Assembly (NCBI GenBank): GCA_920105625.2
Contig: OV050032.1
Coordinates: 20,727,981 to 20,791,980, forward strand
Direction of reading: 5' to 3'
DNA length: 64,000 nt
DNA from: Clusia tigrina
Taxonomy: Eukaryota; Arthropoda; Insecta; Diptera; Clusiidae
The position numbers were made by a program, and so were the translations under genes. How positions within the stretch are numbered: position 1 is the stretch's first letter; each line of letters starts with the position of its first letter. The notes under the pieces were generated by a model that saw only the letters and a list, made by a program, of their open reading frames with translations, did not search any database and was not told the origin of the DNA. Below are positions 23,500 through 33,724 of the stretch, piece after piece.

Positions 23500-25800
23500 T
23501 AGTCGTGTTCTAGTGGGTATCTTGGCAGGGAGTGATAACAGAGTGGATGCTATACAATTAGTAGAAAGCAAATAAAGCGTCGCAGCCGAAGTGGGGGACC
23601 GCTGCATAGCGAGAGGCTGAGATTCTGGCATTAACGGAGCCACAAATAAGCGGCACTCTGGTGGCTTCGCGGAACCACAATTGACTTGCCTTGGCTGGAG
23701 AAGCTGGGATACTCGAATATGGAGGATGGTATGGTTTATTTAATCTAGTTTTGTTTAAGTCTATGCGAGTGCCCCTGCATCGCAGCTCGCATAAATTTGT
23801 GGCGCAGACTTCTGGTACATTCTATAAACGCTCACAAAATGCCGCCACAATGTCACAAGCCAGCCCGGAAAGAGTGCAGGGCATTAAAACTAGCCACACA
23901 AGATAAAACATTTTCGGGTAGTCAGGGCCATACGAGATTTATGCGTTACGCGTGTGTTTTATGGTCGGCACTGAGCCGTTTTTATTTGCAAAAGGTTCTT
24001 TTTTCCATGAAAGCAATGCCAAATTTTGCCACTTTTCTTAGGAAATTTCGAGAAGCTTTCCAAAAGATATGTCAATAGTGGCACTAGAGTTGTTATTACG
24101 GTGTTCCATCGGTCGACATGCTCATTTGAAACTGGTGTGAGAAGAATGCAAATCACATTTTCCAGAAAAATTTTTCTGGGGCATGACAGGCAGTACTTAC
24201 GTGGTCGTAGTCAGTTGACTCCAGAATGCCGCGGATTGTCCTCAATTGAAATAAAGGACATATATCGGTGGTGATTCGAGTGAGGAGGCTTGTGAATATT
24301 ATTTCTGCGTGTGACAAACTTCACTATACCCCATTGGCTGCTAAAATAAAACTAATCAATAATCTTGGCAAGAACCCCAACTTACATTTTGAGAAGCGCT
24401 TATTACAAATAAACCTGTGTTGGATGCCGCATAAATCTATATCTGAGTGAGGGAGGCTGATTTTGTAATGATCTGGCCTATTTATGTGATTGATCGGTGG
24501 TGCCGTAATTCATCGGGAGTTGTGTCCTGTTCATATGTTCGCAGCATACGCCGCGGTGTTTCCGCCCTGCCAAACCGTGTTTTCTCTGCATATTATTCTT
24601 ACCTTTATTTAAATTTTACTTTATAAATAAATCTATAATTTAATTATGTATGTACACGTATCATAAATACTCGTGCACATTTGGAGTTACATATATGAAA
24701 AAACCCGTTGCATACTTTTAGGAACCTGCAATTAGTTCCTATGAACTTGAATAATAAAAGAGCGCATCTGAAGGAGATCGCGGAGACACAAGGAATGTGA
24801 GTATTGCTGGAAGGTGCACGTATTAAAAAGTAAAAACATGTAAAATATGTAGAATATGTAGAAAAAGTAATAAAATATTTATAAAAATAAAGGCATATAT
24901 GAGTATAGTAAAAAAGTGCTGATCTGCAGGATCACCAAAGAAACCTAGATTTCGCTTAGCCCCAACTGATCCAACTGATGCAGGCACGACTAGCTCGCCA
25001 CGACAATTTCGGTCTTAATAGGCGGAAATGATATTCGAGGCTTAACCTTATCAATTATTGTGGCAGGATATCCCTGTTGTTGTTCAACCCTGGCGAGGCA
25101 GGAGTTTGTTCATGGGGCACCCTTTCTAGAAGGTCGCACAGGGCTATTCTCTATTAGTATTAGCAATATCGCTTTTATCATCAGGAAATCACACTGGTTC
25201 CGCTTTCAGTCATGGATAAGTATTTCAGTTTAAAGGAGTTGCTTTTCCCGTGGTGTCAGAATGAGCCCGTCCTTGGCATACGTAACCTTTATGAGTTGCC
25301 ACCCTAACCTAATATAAGCAAATAAAAGGATTTAATAAATTTTAAATAAATATTTTCATTTAAGTTTTTAATAAATAATTTGCTTTATTATTTTCTTGAA
25401 AATTTTTCCAGGGTTGTAAATTGGAGGCGTTCTAGAGCCCTCCTTCAGAAGAGAACCATTCACAGTGATTGAGTGTGAATCATATTCAAGTTAACTGGCT
25501 GTGAGTGAACTCAGGCACTTCTTAGAGAGCTCTGGCAGCGCTGATGTTCAGAGGTGTAGTTGAAGTAGTCACCTCTGGCAGCTCAATGTAGCGTGCATTG
25601 CAGTCGCCTTGCGCGCACATCAAAACAATTGTAATGAGCTGAATTTTCGCCTGTCCTATTTACTTTGCGTGCGCTGCCGTTTGTCAAATATTTGGTTGCT
25701 TTTGCCTAATTGCTGCCGTGAATTACGCTTTTTATCTGGGTGACATCCGAAGAGATAAACACACAGAAGCTATCTGCCGATATACACGCACTCACACCAC
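23500..25800. other. Intergenic region between the divergent cysteine-rich genes
   Basis: The genes at 22870-23413 (-) and 25922-26946 (+) diverge across this 2.5-kb gap. Shared regulatory DNA is possible. The block at about 24960-25310 looks like decayed transposon sequence but no family can be named. Otherwise I see AT-rich sequence without exons. Confidence 0.4.
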
Positions 25801-25822
25801 TTCCACGCCTTGCGGGTTAAAT

Positions 25823-25864
25823 TATAAAATACAAATTTCCAGCCAAAATCTTTTAGTTCAGTCG
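25823..25864 (+). promoter_or_regulatory. Core promoter: TATA box and initiator
   Basis: TATAAAAT at 25823-25830 is followed by TTCAGTCG (25857-25864), a good match to the fly initiator TCAGTY. The spacing is a few bases longer than the usual 30. The start codon at 25922 lies about 60 bases further on, so the leader would be short and uninterrupted. Confidence 0.6.
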
Positions 25865-25921
25865 TTGGTATTAGCTTGGTCAGATCCAGACCAAGTGAGA
25901 ATAGTAGGAAGTGTATGCGAT

Positions 25922-26119
25922 ATGTGGAAATTGGGTGTAGGAGCAGCACACACTTGACTGACACGTGGAAACATTAGTTTAACCCTTCTCTTCATTTCCA
26001 GTTTGCGGCATTGTTGGCCATTCTGGCCGTGCGAGGCACCGACGCTGTATGCAACAAATGCAATTCGAATGGCATCGCTTGTATAGGCAGGAGCGAATTC
26101 CATTTGTGTTTTGACAGTA

Positions 26120-26150
<31 letters not shown>

Positions 26151-26946
26151 ATGTGGAGGGGAGGGGCGGGGTGGCTTATGTGTTGTATGTAAATATATCA
26201 TTTCTAAATATGGGCATCTGCGTGTGCGTCTTCCTTTTCAGATAAGCCCAACAGCAGTGTCACGTACAAGTGTCCTTCGGAAACGCAGATATGCACCAAC
26301 TTCCGAGCCGGCTGCATGGATGCCGCAAACGCACCAAGTTTGCGACCTGCCTGTGGCGATACCTCGAAGTGTGGTGTATGTGAGCATCCGTTCGATGGTT
26401 CATTTTCTTGCACCAGCCGCACCACATTCACCATGTGCATCAACAACGGCTTGAGCGCCATTCGCGGCAAATGTCCCCCCAATCAGTTCTGTGATCCTGC
26501 GTTGAGTGCTAACGGCGAGGTACCCTGTACCAGGCAGTGCTTTGAGGATGTACTGAATATATGTGATTTGGAGACACCCATTGATGAACCACCGCCCAAC
26601 AATGAACCAACAACCACAACACCCGGAACACCTACAATATCACCAACAACACCAACAGAGCCAACAACGACACGACCAACACCAGGCAATCCGGCTGCGA
26701 TCTGTGCGGCTCAAAGCGCTGCAGGACGTTATCCTTATCCCAATGATGTCATATGCAGAGGGTAAGTGCGTATATATTTGTGCCGATTTGTTTACTTATC
26801 TCGAATTCATCTCCACTTGCAGCTACGTGACTTGTTACTGGAAATCGGGCGTTTTGGAAGCCACACCCTCCCAATGTCCTACGGGCAGATATTTCAACTC
26901 CAATACACGCAATTGCCAAGTTAGCAGACCACTTGGCTGTGTTTAA
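25922..26946 (+). CDS. Secreted protein: two Cys modules, Thr-rich linker, peritrophin-A domain
   Basis: Four exons, 25922-25936, 26002-26116, 26242-26761 and 26823-26946, give 257 residues. The first exon has only five codons (MWKLG) and joins FAALLAILAVRGTDA to make the signal peptide. Two seven-Cys modules follow (CNKCNSNGIACIG and CGVCEHPFDGSFSC start them). A Pro/Thr-rich linker of about 30 residues, probably O-glycosylated, leads to a C-terminal peritrophin-A (CBM14) domain: YPYPNDVICRG, YVTCYWKSG, CPTGRYFN, NCQVSRPLGC. The intron at 26762-26822 is phase 2 and splits this domain just before YVTC, as in its paralogues. CBM14 domains bind chitin, so a peritrophic matrix or cuticular lining role is likely. 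Intron 2 contains a (GT)n run. TATA, initiator and AATAAA are all visible. Confidence 0.9.
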
Positions 26947-27014
26947 ATAATGCCATACCAATCGTAGCGCCCAATTGGCGCTGTTTATGTTGTTAATATA
27001 ATTAATAAGTTGCC

Positions 27015-27020
27015 AATAAA
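27015..27020 (+). terminator. Polyadenylation signal AATAAA
   Basis: AATAAA about 70 bases after the stop at 26946, followed by an A/T-rich stretch. It is the likely 3' end signal of the chitin-binding gene just upstream. Confidence 0.65.
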
Positions 27021-27184
27021 ACAAAATATAATTTAAACCAAGAAAATAAATTTAACCTTCACTTTGCATACAATTTTCCACAGTTTGTTAGTCACATTTA
27101 AGTAAACAGTGTTAAAAGTCCTTCAGGGAATTTACCGGCTTCCGTCTTATCCAACCTTCTGATCTAGCTTTAAGCTAATCTGTC

Positions 27185-27335
27185 AGTCATAAAGTCGAGC
27201 GAATGAATCTCGCTCAGAGCATGGTCTCGTAATGCCTGTCTCCATCTGTACCTTCTCCTCAAGTCGGATATTTTGGTTGCCAGGACTCATTCCCCAAAGC
27301 CCTGGATACTGCATATTGAGATAAATTCATCAGTA
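27185..27335 (+). mobile_element. Diverged SINE copy
   Basis: Blocks gagcatggtct, cttctcctcaagtcgg, ttggttgccaggactcattcc and aaagccctgg parallel, in order, the 3' body of the SINE copies at 17545 and 47491. The tRNA head is not recognisable. Confidence 0.5.
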
Positions 27336-27729
27336 TATTACTACGTTTGTATGTTGGTAAGTAGGCCTGGATCTGTAGCTATTAGATATAGGACTACAAT
27401 GGCTACTATACTAGGAAATTTCCAGCGGCAATCCTAGTCAAAACGTCAGCTACTCATCAGCAATGGATGTATTCCCATTATGTATGTACAGGGTGTCTCT
27501 TTAGAGCATGAAACATTTCATTGAAGTTTCCTAGGATTAATGAATGTTCGAATATTGTCAGAGAAGTTTCAGCACAACTCTCACACATGATAACTGGAAC
27601 ACTAAAAGTGAACACCTTCGGAAGAGATTTGATCAACACATGTGAGTAAAATAACTCCTCTAGGGTTAAAATCATCGCATAATTATATTGACCAAGTACC
27701 AAATATTGGCCAACCATGCCTAAGCAAGT

Positions 27730-28200
27730 CGCTACATAACCAACTACGGGTGCTTTGTTATCACGGGCATTTCCTTATAAGGGATCCGCATTAAAGTTAT
27801 ACGAGTATATACATGGGTATCCTATCAATAACATATCACTTCATAGTATTCACCAAGTACACTATGCTACGCTACTTAAGATATTATGCTTTAAGCCCCT
27901 AGAAACTATGAAGATCTTTTTTCTGGAGGAAGAACAGGACGCCACAGAGCATCTTCTGAGGAGGCGCATATTACGGTCAGATGTATTGGGAATGAACAAT
28001 GTACATTCCTTATCCCTGGACAAACTACTGAGAATCACAAAAGAGTCAAAGAAGTTTGAAAAGGCGCAACTTGCAAACCTCTATCTCACCTAATACTTCC
28101 AGGCTTAGAGTACAATGGCCTCATTGCCAGAGTCCTTGTAGAGTTCCTTCTATGGTCGTTCTCCGGCCCACCCCACTATCTACTTATATCTATCTATGTG
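27730..28200 (+). mobile_element. Non-LTR retroelement C-terminal remnant and 3' UTR
   Basis: An open segment ending at 28093 has FFLEEEQDATEHLL, the wreck of the cysteine/histidine motif found near the C terminus of RNase H-bearing non-LTR elements. It then reads SLDKLLRITKESKKF as in the family's last residues. The following 100 bases match, in reverse, the fragment at 9836-9950. Upstream cysteines are lost. Confidence 0.55.
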
Positions 28201-28306
28201 AATATTGGTGTTACTATTTACTATAACCTCTTCTGGAGATAGCAGTTTGCACCCATTCAGCGCCACTTAGAATCCCGGAATATTGTCTCCCATGATAGTC
28301 TGCCAT

Positions 28307-28995
28307 GAATGATTAGTATCTCTCAACTTCTCTCTGAAGTCTACACACAATTAGTATCTCTCAACTTCTCCCAGAAGTCTAGACACAATTAGTATCTCTC
28401 AACTTCTCTCTAAAAGCTAGACACAATTAGTATCTCTCAACTTCTCTCTAAAGGCTAGACACAATTAGTATCTCTCAACTTCTCTCTAAAGGCTAGACAC
28501 AATTAGTATCTCTCAACTGCTCTCTAAAGGCTAGACACAATTAGTATCTCTCAATTGCTCTTTACAGTCTGGACACAATTAGTATCTCTCAACTTCTCTC
28601 TAAAGGGTAGACACAATTAGTATATCTCAACTTCTCTCTAAAGGGTAGACACAATTAGTATCCCTCAACTTCTCCCAGAAGTCTAGACACAATTAGTATC
28701 TCTCAACTTCTCTCTAAAAGCTAGACACAATTAGTATCTCTCAACTTCTCTCTAAAAGCTAGACACAATTAGTATCTCTCAACTTCTCTCTAAAGGCTAG
28801 ACACAATTAGTATCTCTCAACTTCTCTCTAAAGGCTAGACACAATTAGTATCTCTCAACTTCTCTCTAAAGGCTAGACACAATTATTATCTCTCAATTGC
28901 TCTTTACAGTCTGGACACAATTAGTATCTCTCAACTTCTCTCTAAAGTGTAGACACAAATAGTATCTCTCAACTTCTCTCTGAAGGCTAGAGATA
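28307..28995. repeat. 38-bp minisatellite, about 18 copies
   Basis: Units of 38 bp built on attagtatctctcaactt followed by ctctctaaaggctagacaca. Variant units (cccagaagtctagac, ttgctctttacagtctgg) recur twice in the same order, indicating duplication of a multi-unit block. No gene is present. Confidence 0.95.
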
Positions 28996-29229
28996 GAATA
29001 GTCCACTGACATTGTACAATATTTTCTTAGATTCCTCTGTTTTTACATGAAGATGCGTCAGGACTATGAGATAATAGTAATGTGTGGAATGGGGAAGGGA
29101 GGTACTAGCTTACAGAGCGATACGTGCTGTCTCCAAGTCAAACCCTTATCCAAGTGGAGGCTTATATATTTTGTTCTATTCTCTTACGGAATTTTTCTGC
29201 TATTTAGAGTAATGGGGGTTCACGACTCT

Positions 29230-30300
29230 CTTCTGTGAGGAAAACTGAGGTGACGGCTTTTCGTCTCATTAACTGGCATTCGCCAATTGATCAACCACCG
29301 CTCTGTTCTCCGTAGGTGTTAATTTAGTTTTTTAGGACAAGAGTTAAAGCTTAGTATTGTTGTGTCGTCGCCAAAAGTTGAAGTTACAAGATTTATGTCC
29401 ATTGGCAATTGGATGTATAGATCAGACATAATAGGGGACCCAGCGTGCTGTCTTGTGGTACTTCTGTTCCAATGTTGTAGTCGCAAGATGTGAAACGCTC
29501 ATACTTGACCCTAAATAGTCTGTTCGAGGAGTTGCTGAACGCATGCAGGCAGTAATTTTTTTTATTGTATATATTACTCCCTCGTGCCATACCTTGTCCT
29601 GCTCTTCATTCTCTGGGGTAGACTGTATTTCTGTCACAATTCTGTGTACCTGCTTCACTGTACCGTGCTATTCTCGGAATCCAAATTGAAGTTGTGGGAT
29701 TTTATTATAATTCTCGAGATACGAATGCAATTTCATTTTTACAATAACAGTTTTTCAAATAGCTTAAGGAGTGTTGGTATGAGACTAATAGGTCTATGAG
29801 ATGGCATAAGCATAGGACTACTAGGTTTAGGTATCTACTAGGTTTAGGTATCACGGTGATTTGCGAGATCTTCTGAGCTTTTGGATAACATTACAGTCTG
29901 ATTTGACTGTAGCTCGATAATCATCTCGCTACGAGTTGTTATGAGGTCATATCCAGAAGCTCTTCGTTGGTGTAGTTGCTTGTTTATTATATCAGCAACT
30001 TCTCATATTTTTATATATCGTGGTCCATGCAGCAGCTGGACTAATCAATGGTGGGTGTGATGATTTGCTATTTGTTGAATTTGTCTCAAAAGCATTATTC
30101 AGATGCTCAGCAAAAGCGCCACCCTTTTCTGTATTGGATCTGGCCCAATTGACACTATAAGTAGAATTTTGGAGATATTGCTGATATTGTTATTTGTTCA
30201 CCTCATTCAGTTAAGCAGTTGGAAGTTGCTTGAAGCTAATCTTTGCAAACGTTTTCTAGGACAAAATGCTTTAGACGCGATGTGATGAGTAATGAGAAAG
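29230..30300 (-). mobile_element. Jockey-type reverse transcriptase remnant
   Basis: On the - strand, blocks appear in order: GGAFAEHLNNAF near 30100, RPISLIPTLLKLFEKLL near 29780, then a GFRE block and QVHRIVTEIQST near 29650, VWHEG near 29580, and RLFRVKYERFTSCDYNI with VPQDSTLGPLL near 29500-29430. The catalytic YxDD region is gone. Many stops are present. It lies between two chitin-binding genes. Confidence 0.7.
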
Positions 30301-32799
30301 AAGCTGCAGTTAGAAAACTCCTACAAGAGGACCAAACTTGGCGTATACAATGTTAAACCGTCTCACAAGTTGCAAGTATTTATAATATTAAAACCAGAAC
30401 TTACTGTCAGTGAAGAAGCCGATGGAAGTCCTCATGAAGACGCACTGAAATAGGGCATTGGGTATGTTCATCCGTAGGTGCAAATTGTATGAATTGGCTA
30501 CCGTACTGCGATATTCCCTCCGAGCAGTTATAAAACCACTTTCGGCAATTAGAGTACTCATGCAATGCATCTCGGTTCTAATGGATTGTACAGAAGGGGC
30601 GGAGGGGGGAGGGAGTTATTTCACAAATCATCTAGTTCGTTGACCTTTTCAATTGTATTATCTCAAATGCTCAACATATGCAAATTTCTATGTACGAGTA
30701 GCGAGCCTACGAAAATATGCGCTCGCTTCAAATGCCCGCATAACTGAGAGTAACAGAAATTCTGCTCTGATATTCCAACAACCACTTTGTAACGAATATT
30801 CTAGAATGCAGAATTTTACGACAGTCTCTCTTCCTCTCTGTCTCTATCGACCAGAGGCTCCAGGGATCTAGCAAGCATACAATGATAGCTACTTGTACGC
30901 AACTATGCTGGGATTTGGAGAACGAGCCCCAATGCAAATGAAGTCAGAAGCCAGTCACGCTTGTTTGTGCTTCTAATATAAGCTGAGTAGAAATTATCAT
31001 AAAAAGACAGAACATAAACAGTCACCAAATAAAAAGCTTAAGTGCCACGCAATGAGACCGATTCTGCATTGGCCTTATAAGACGAGTATCTGATAGATAG
31101 CTCAGGGCTTATGGGTGACTACTTAACCGAAATTCAGTTATTTGTTTAAATAGCCAAAAATAACGAAAATAAGAAGAAAAAATTAGAAAAGAAAAACACG
31201 CCAACCAACAAATTAGCACCCGCAAATGACAACAGTCGACAACCGAGCTACGGAATTTCTTCTTCTAGAAGGCGCAGCAGCGTCTAGTGCCAGCTTAGCT
31301 GCGCGCCTTGGACTCAATGTTCCGGCAGTTGATTTACAGGCGTCAGATCAAGCAGAACCTTGACGCGAGTGCAGTTATCTAACGACGATAAACGGAATGG
31401 CGAATATTGTTTTGAAGCAGTGGCTGCGGCCAAGTCTGTGGAAAGTTTGTGTTAGTACTCGCACATATACAACCTCACACATACACATACACACCCAAAC
31501 ACAAACACAAACAAACACATCAGCAAGGCAAGCAAAAGAGATGCTGCGACTCTTCAAGGTTATCCTTTGCGAACGAACGAACATAAATAAGGATTTCACA
31601 CAGTGCATTTTTTATTTGAGATTTTATTTCATTTTATTTTTTTTTTTGTGTGTTTTTATTTTGTTCTGCTTTTTCTTGATGTGTTTACCTGAATAACAGC
31701 AAAGGAGGCGAGGGAAGTTTTTCGCTCGCATGCAGCGCCGCTATAAAATATGGCATAAAATGAAAATCCTTACATAATTGGGCTATTTTTCATACGAAAA
31801 GCGACCTAAAACTGTTCAGCGAAATGTCATTTTTTTCCAGACTAAACTAAGTTCATTTGTGTGTCGATTTGATAAGGACACTCGGGGGGAATGGCGTCTA
31901 ATGTGAAAAATTGCTCTAAAGATGAAAATGTGTTCACAAATAGTGCCACTCGAATGTGAAAGAATTTTCCAGTGCATTTACTCGTATATATAAATTCCTT
32001 AAAAGTCCTTCACTGCAGCGTTTCGAAGGGAGTAGAAGCAATTTTGTGAGGTTGTTACACGAAATGGCAAGTTCAATTGAAGCTGGTTGACTTATTGCAG
32101 TTTTTTTTTAAAGCTGAGAGTACTGTAAAGGCCTACTTTAGTTATACCAACGGTCCAATTGATTATACTATATATTATATAGTATATAATTGTATAGTAA
32201 TACGCCCACTATTTGCACTTGTGAATAATTTGAGAAATAGAAATTTTTAGTTGCAATTTGAAGTGAGAAAATTCCCACAATAAAGAGTATGAAAGTAGTT
32301 AGTGGCCTCCACGCTCACCTCCCATACAAATATCACTTAAAGTTACGCCTGCTAGTACTGCTGTGTGGGAAAAATGGGCACCACAGTTTCACTGCCATGC
32401 CCACAATCCACATATATTCATAAATGGGTCCTTATATAAGATTCATTGACGGAATTTTACATGATTTACTCAGTGCCCGCATGAAACACAAAATGCAAAA
32501 TGGGCGGGTTAACTCTTGTGCCACTCCCACTCGAAATTTATGCAAACTCCTACTCCTTTACTCATATTAACAAAATTTGATCCAATGGTGCAAAATTGGG
32601 CAACTTTCTGTGGACGGAATATGTCAGCTGCCACGCCCATATGCATGTACATTTCAGGAATATGGAAAACGTACATAAAAAGTGTGATCTTCAGTACTAA
32701 ATAATTTTGTGTGACTCGCACGCGTGGTTTGATAGATGTTCGGTAAATGGTGTCTCGAGGACGTTCTATCGTCGACTTCATCCCTCTTTGTTGGTGGAC
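30300..32799. other. Intergenic region, no secure gene
   Basis: Mixed AT-rich sequence. An imperfect inverted repeat (attatactatata against tatatagtatataat, about 32162-32192) could form a hairpin. The block 32100-32760 has the look of a dispersed repeat, but I cannot name it. A short possible reading frame at 31226 is listed separately. Confidence 0.4.
31226..31363 (+). CDS. Possible 45-residue small reading frame
   Basis: An ATG in good insect context (CAAAATGAC) follows an A-rich stretch resembling a 5' leader with an initiator-like TTCAGTTA 100 bases upstream. The frame runs 45 codons and is Ala/Leu-rich (FLLLEGAAASSASLAARLG). I recognise no family, no signal peptide is clear, and GC content is higher than the flanks. 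It could be a small gene, the first exon of something larger, or chance. Confidence 0.2.
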   Translation: MTTVDNRATEFLLLEGAAASSASLAARLGLNVPAVDLQASDQAEP

Positions 32800-33530
32800 T
32801 CTAGGTAGGTAGGTAGGTGTAGGTCGTATAGGCCATCATTAACCCTTTCTGATACCGCATGAGAGACAAGTCCCAAACCCTTCCAAAGGGCCAGTCATTT
32901 GGAGCTTTTAATGAAGCAGTTGATGGAGCTTATCTGCTAATTTCGAATACCTCCGAAAGAGTCCAGAACGTGGTTACCCAGCAAAGTGCAATTCCTTTTG
33001 GGCAGCGCTGGACACGAACATAACAGGTGTTCAATGGAATATTGCTTCTCCTCGTCCATGCAACTCCTGCAGAAGTCGTTAGATTCAATCCCCAGCCTAC
33101 TACCATGAGTACCCAGGTTCCAGTGTGCCGTTAGGACACTTACTACGGCACCTATACTTATTCTATTTGGAGATATTAAATCTTTTGAGTGCTTGACATT
33201 TATTTCCGGCAAGGTTTGAGTAGCTCAGTTGCATCCTGTACCTTCAGACCACCACATACCCTCTGTGCCTGAGGAAATTGCATTAATTAAAAGCTTACAT
33301 GTGTCAATAGGAATACCGAGGTTTGGCCTATCTGGTTGAATCGGTATTGTAGTACCCTCTTGGACAAGTTCATCCGCTTTACAGTTCCCTGGAATATCCC
33401 GGTGGCCGGGAACCCGGCTCAGATGCAGACGAGTCTGCTTAGCATCTCGTCTAAAGATTTGCGGCAGCTCTTTACGGCTTTTGAGGTGGACTCTACGAGT
33501 GATTAAAATCCGCTATTTCTGCGGACACAT
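32800..33530 (-). mobile_element. Non-LTR retroelement with RNase H, TACC-repeat tail
   Basis: Reading the - strand from about 33480: QTRLHLSRVPGHRDIPGN with KADELVQEG (RNase H), then SVLTAHWNLGTHGSRLGI, then FCRSCMDEEKQYSIEHLLCSC (33060-33000) and SFGGIRN at the end of the frame. The 3' end (32801-32818) is a TACC repeat. The same 3' end type recurs at 45170-45190, 50170-50195 and 63880-63900, defining a family. Confidence 0.75.
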
Positions 33531-33724
33531 TCTATTGTGGAGTCATTTCATCATGTTCAGGAATCTTTTCTATGGGAGTTACTTCGTTGGGATTTTGTAT
33601 AGGAATTGTCGAAGCTTTTCAGTTATTTGATGCGGTGTTTTTATCACAACGCCTACTTTTCCCGTTTTTGCCGATTTTCCACAACGCCCCACTTGATTCC
33701 TTTCATGTTTATCTTCCTTTTCAG

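Noticed and set aside
28307..28995. CRISPR-like array
   Set aside because: The 38-bp units repeat as a whole; there are no variable spacers.
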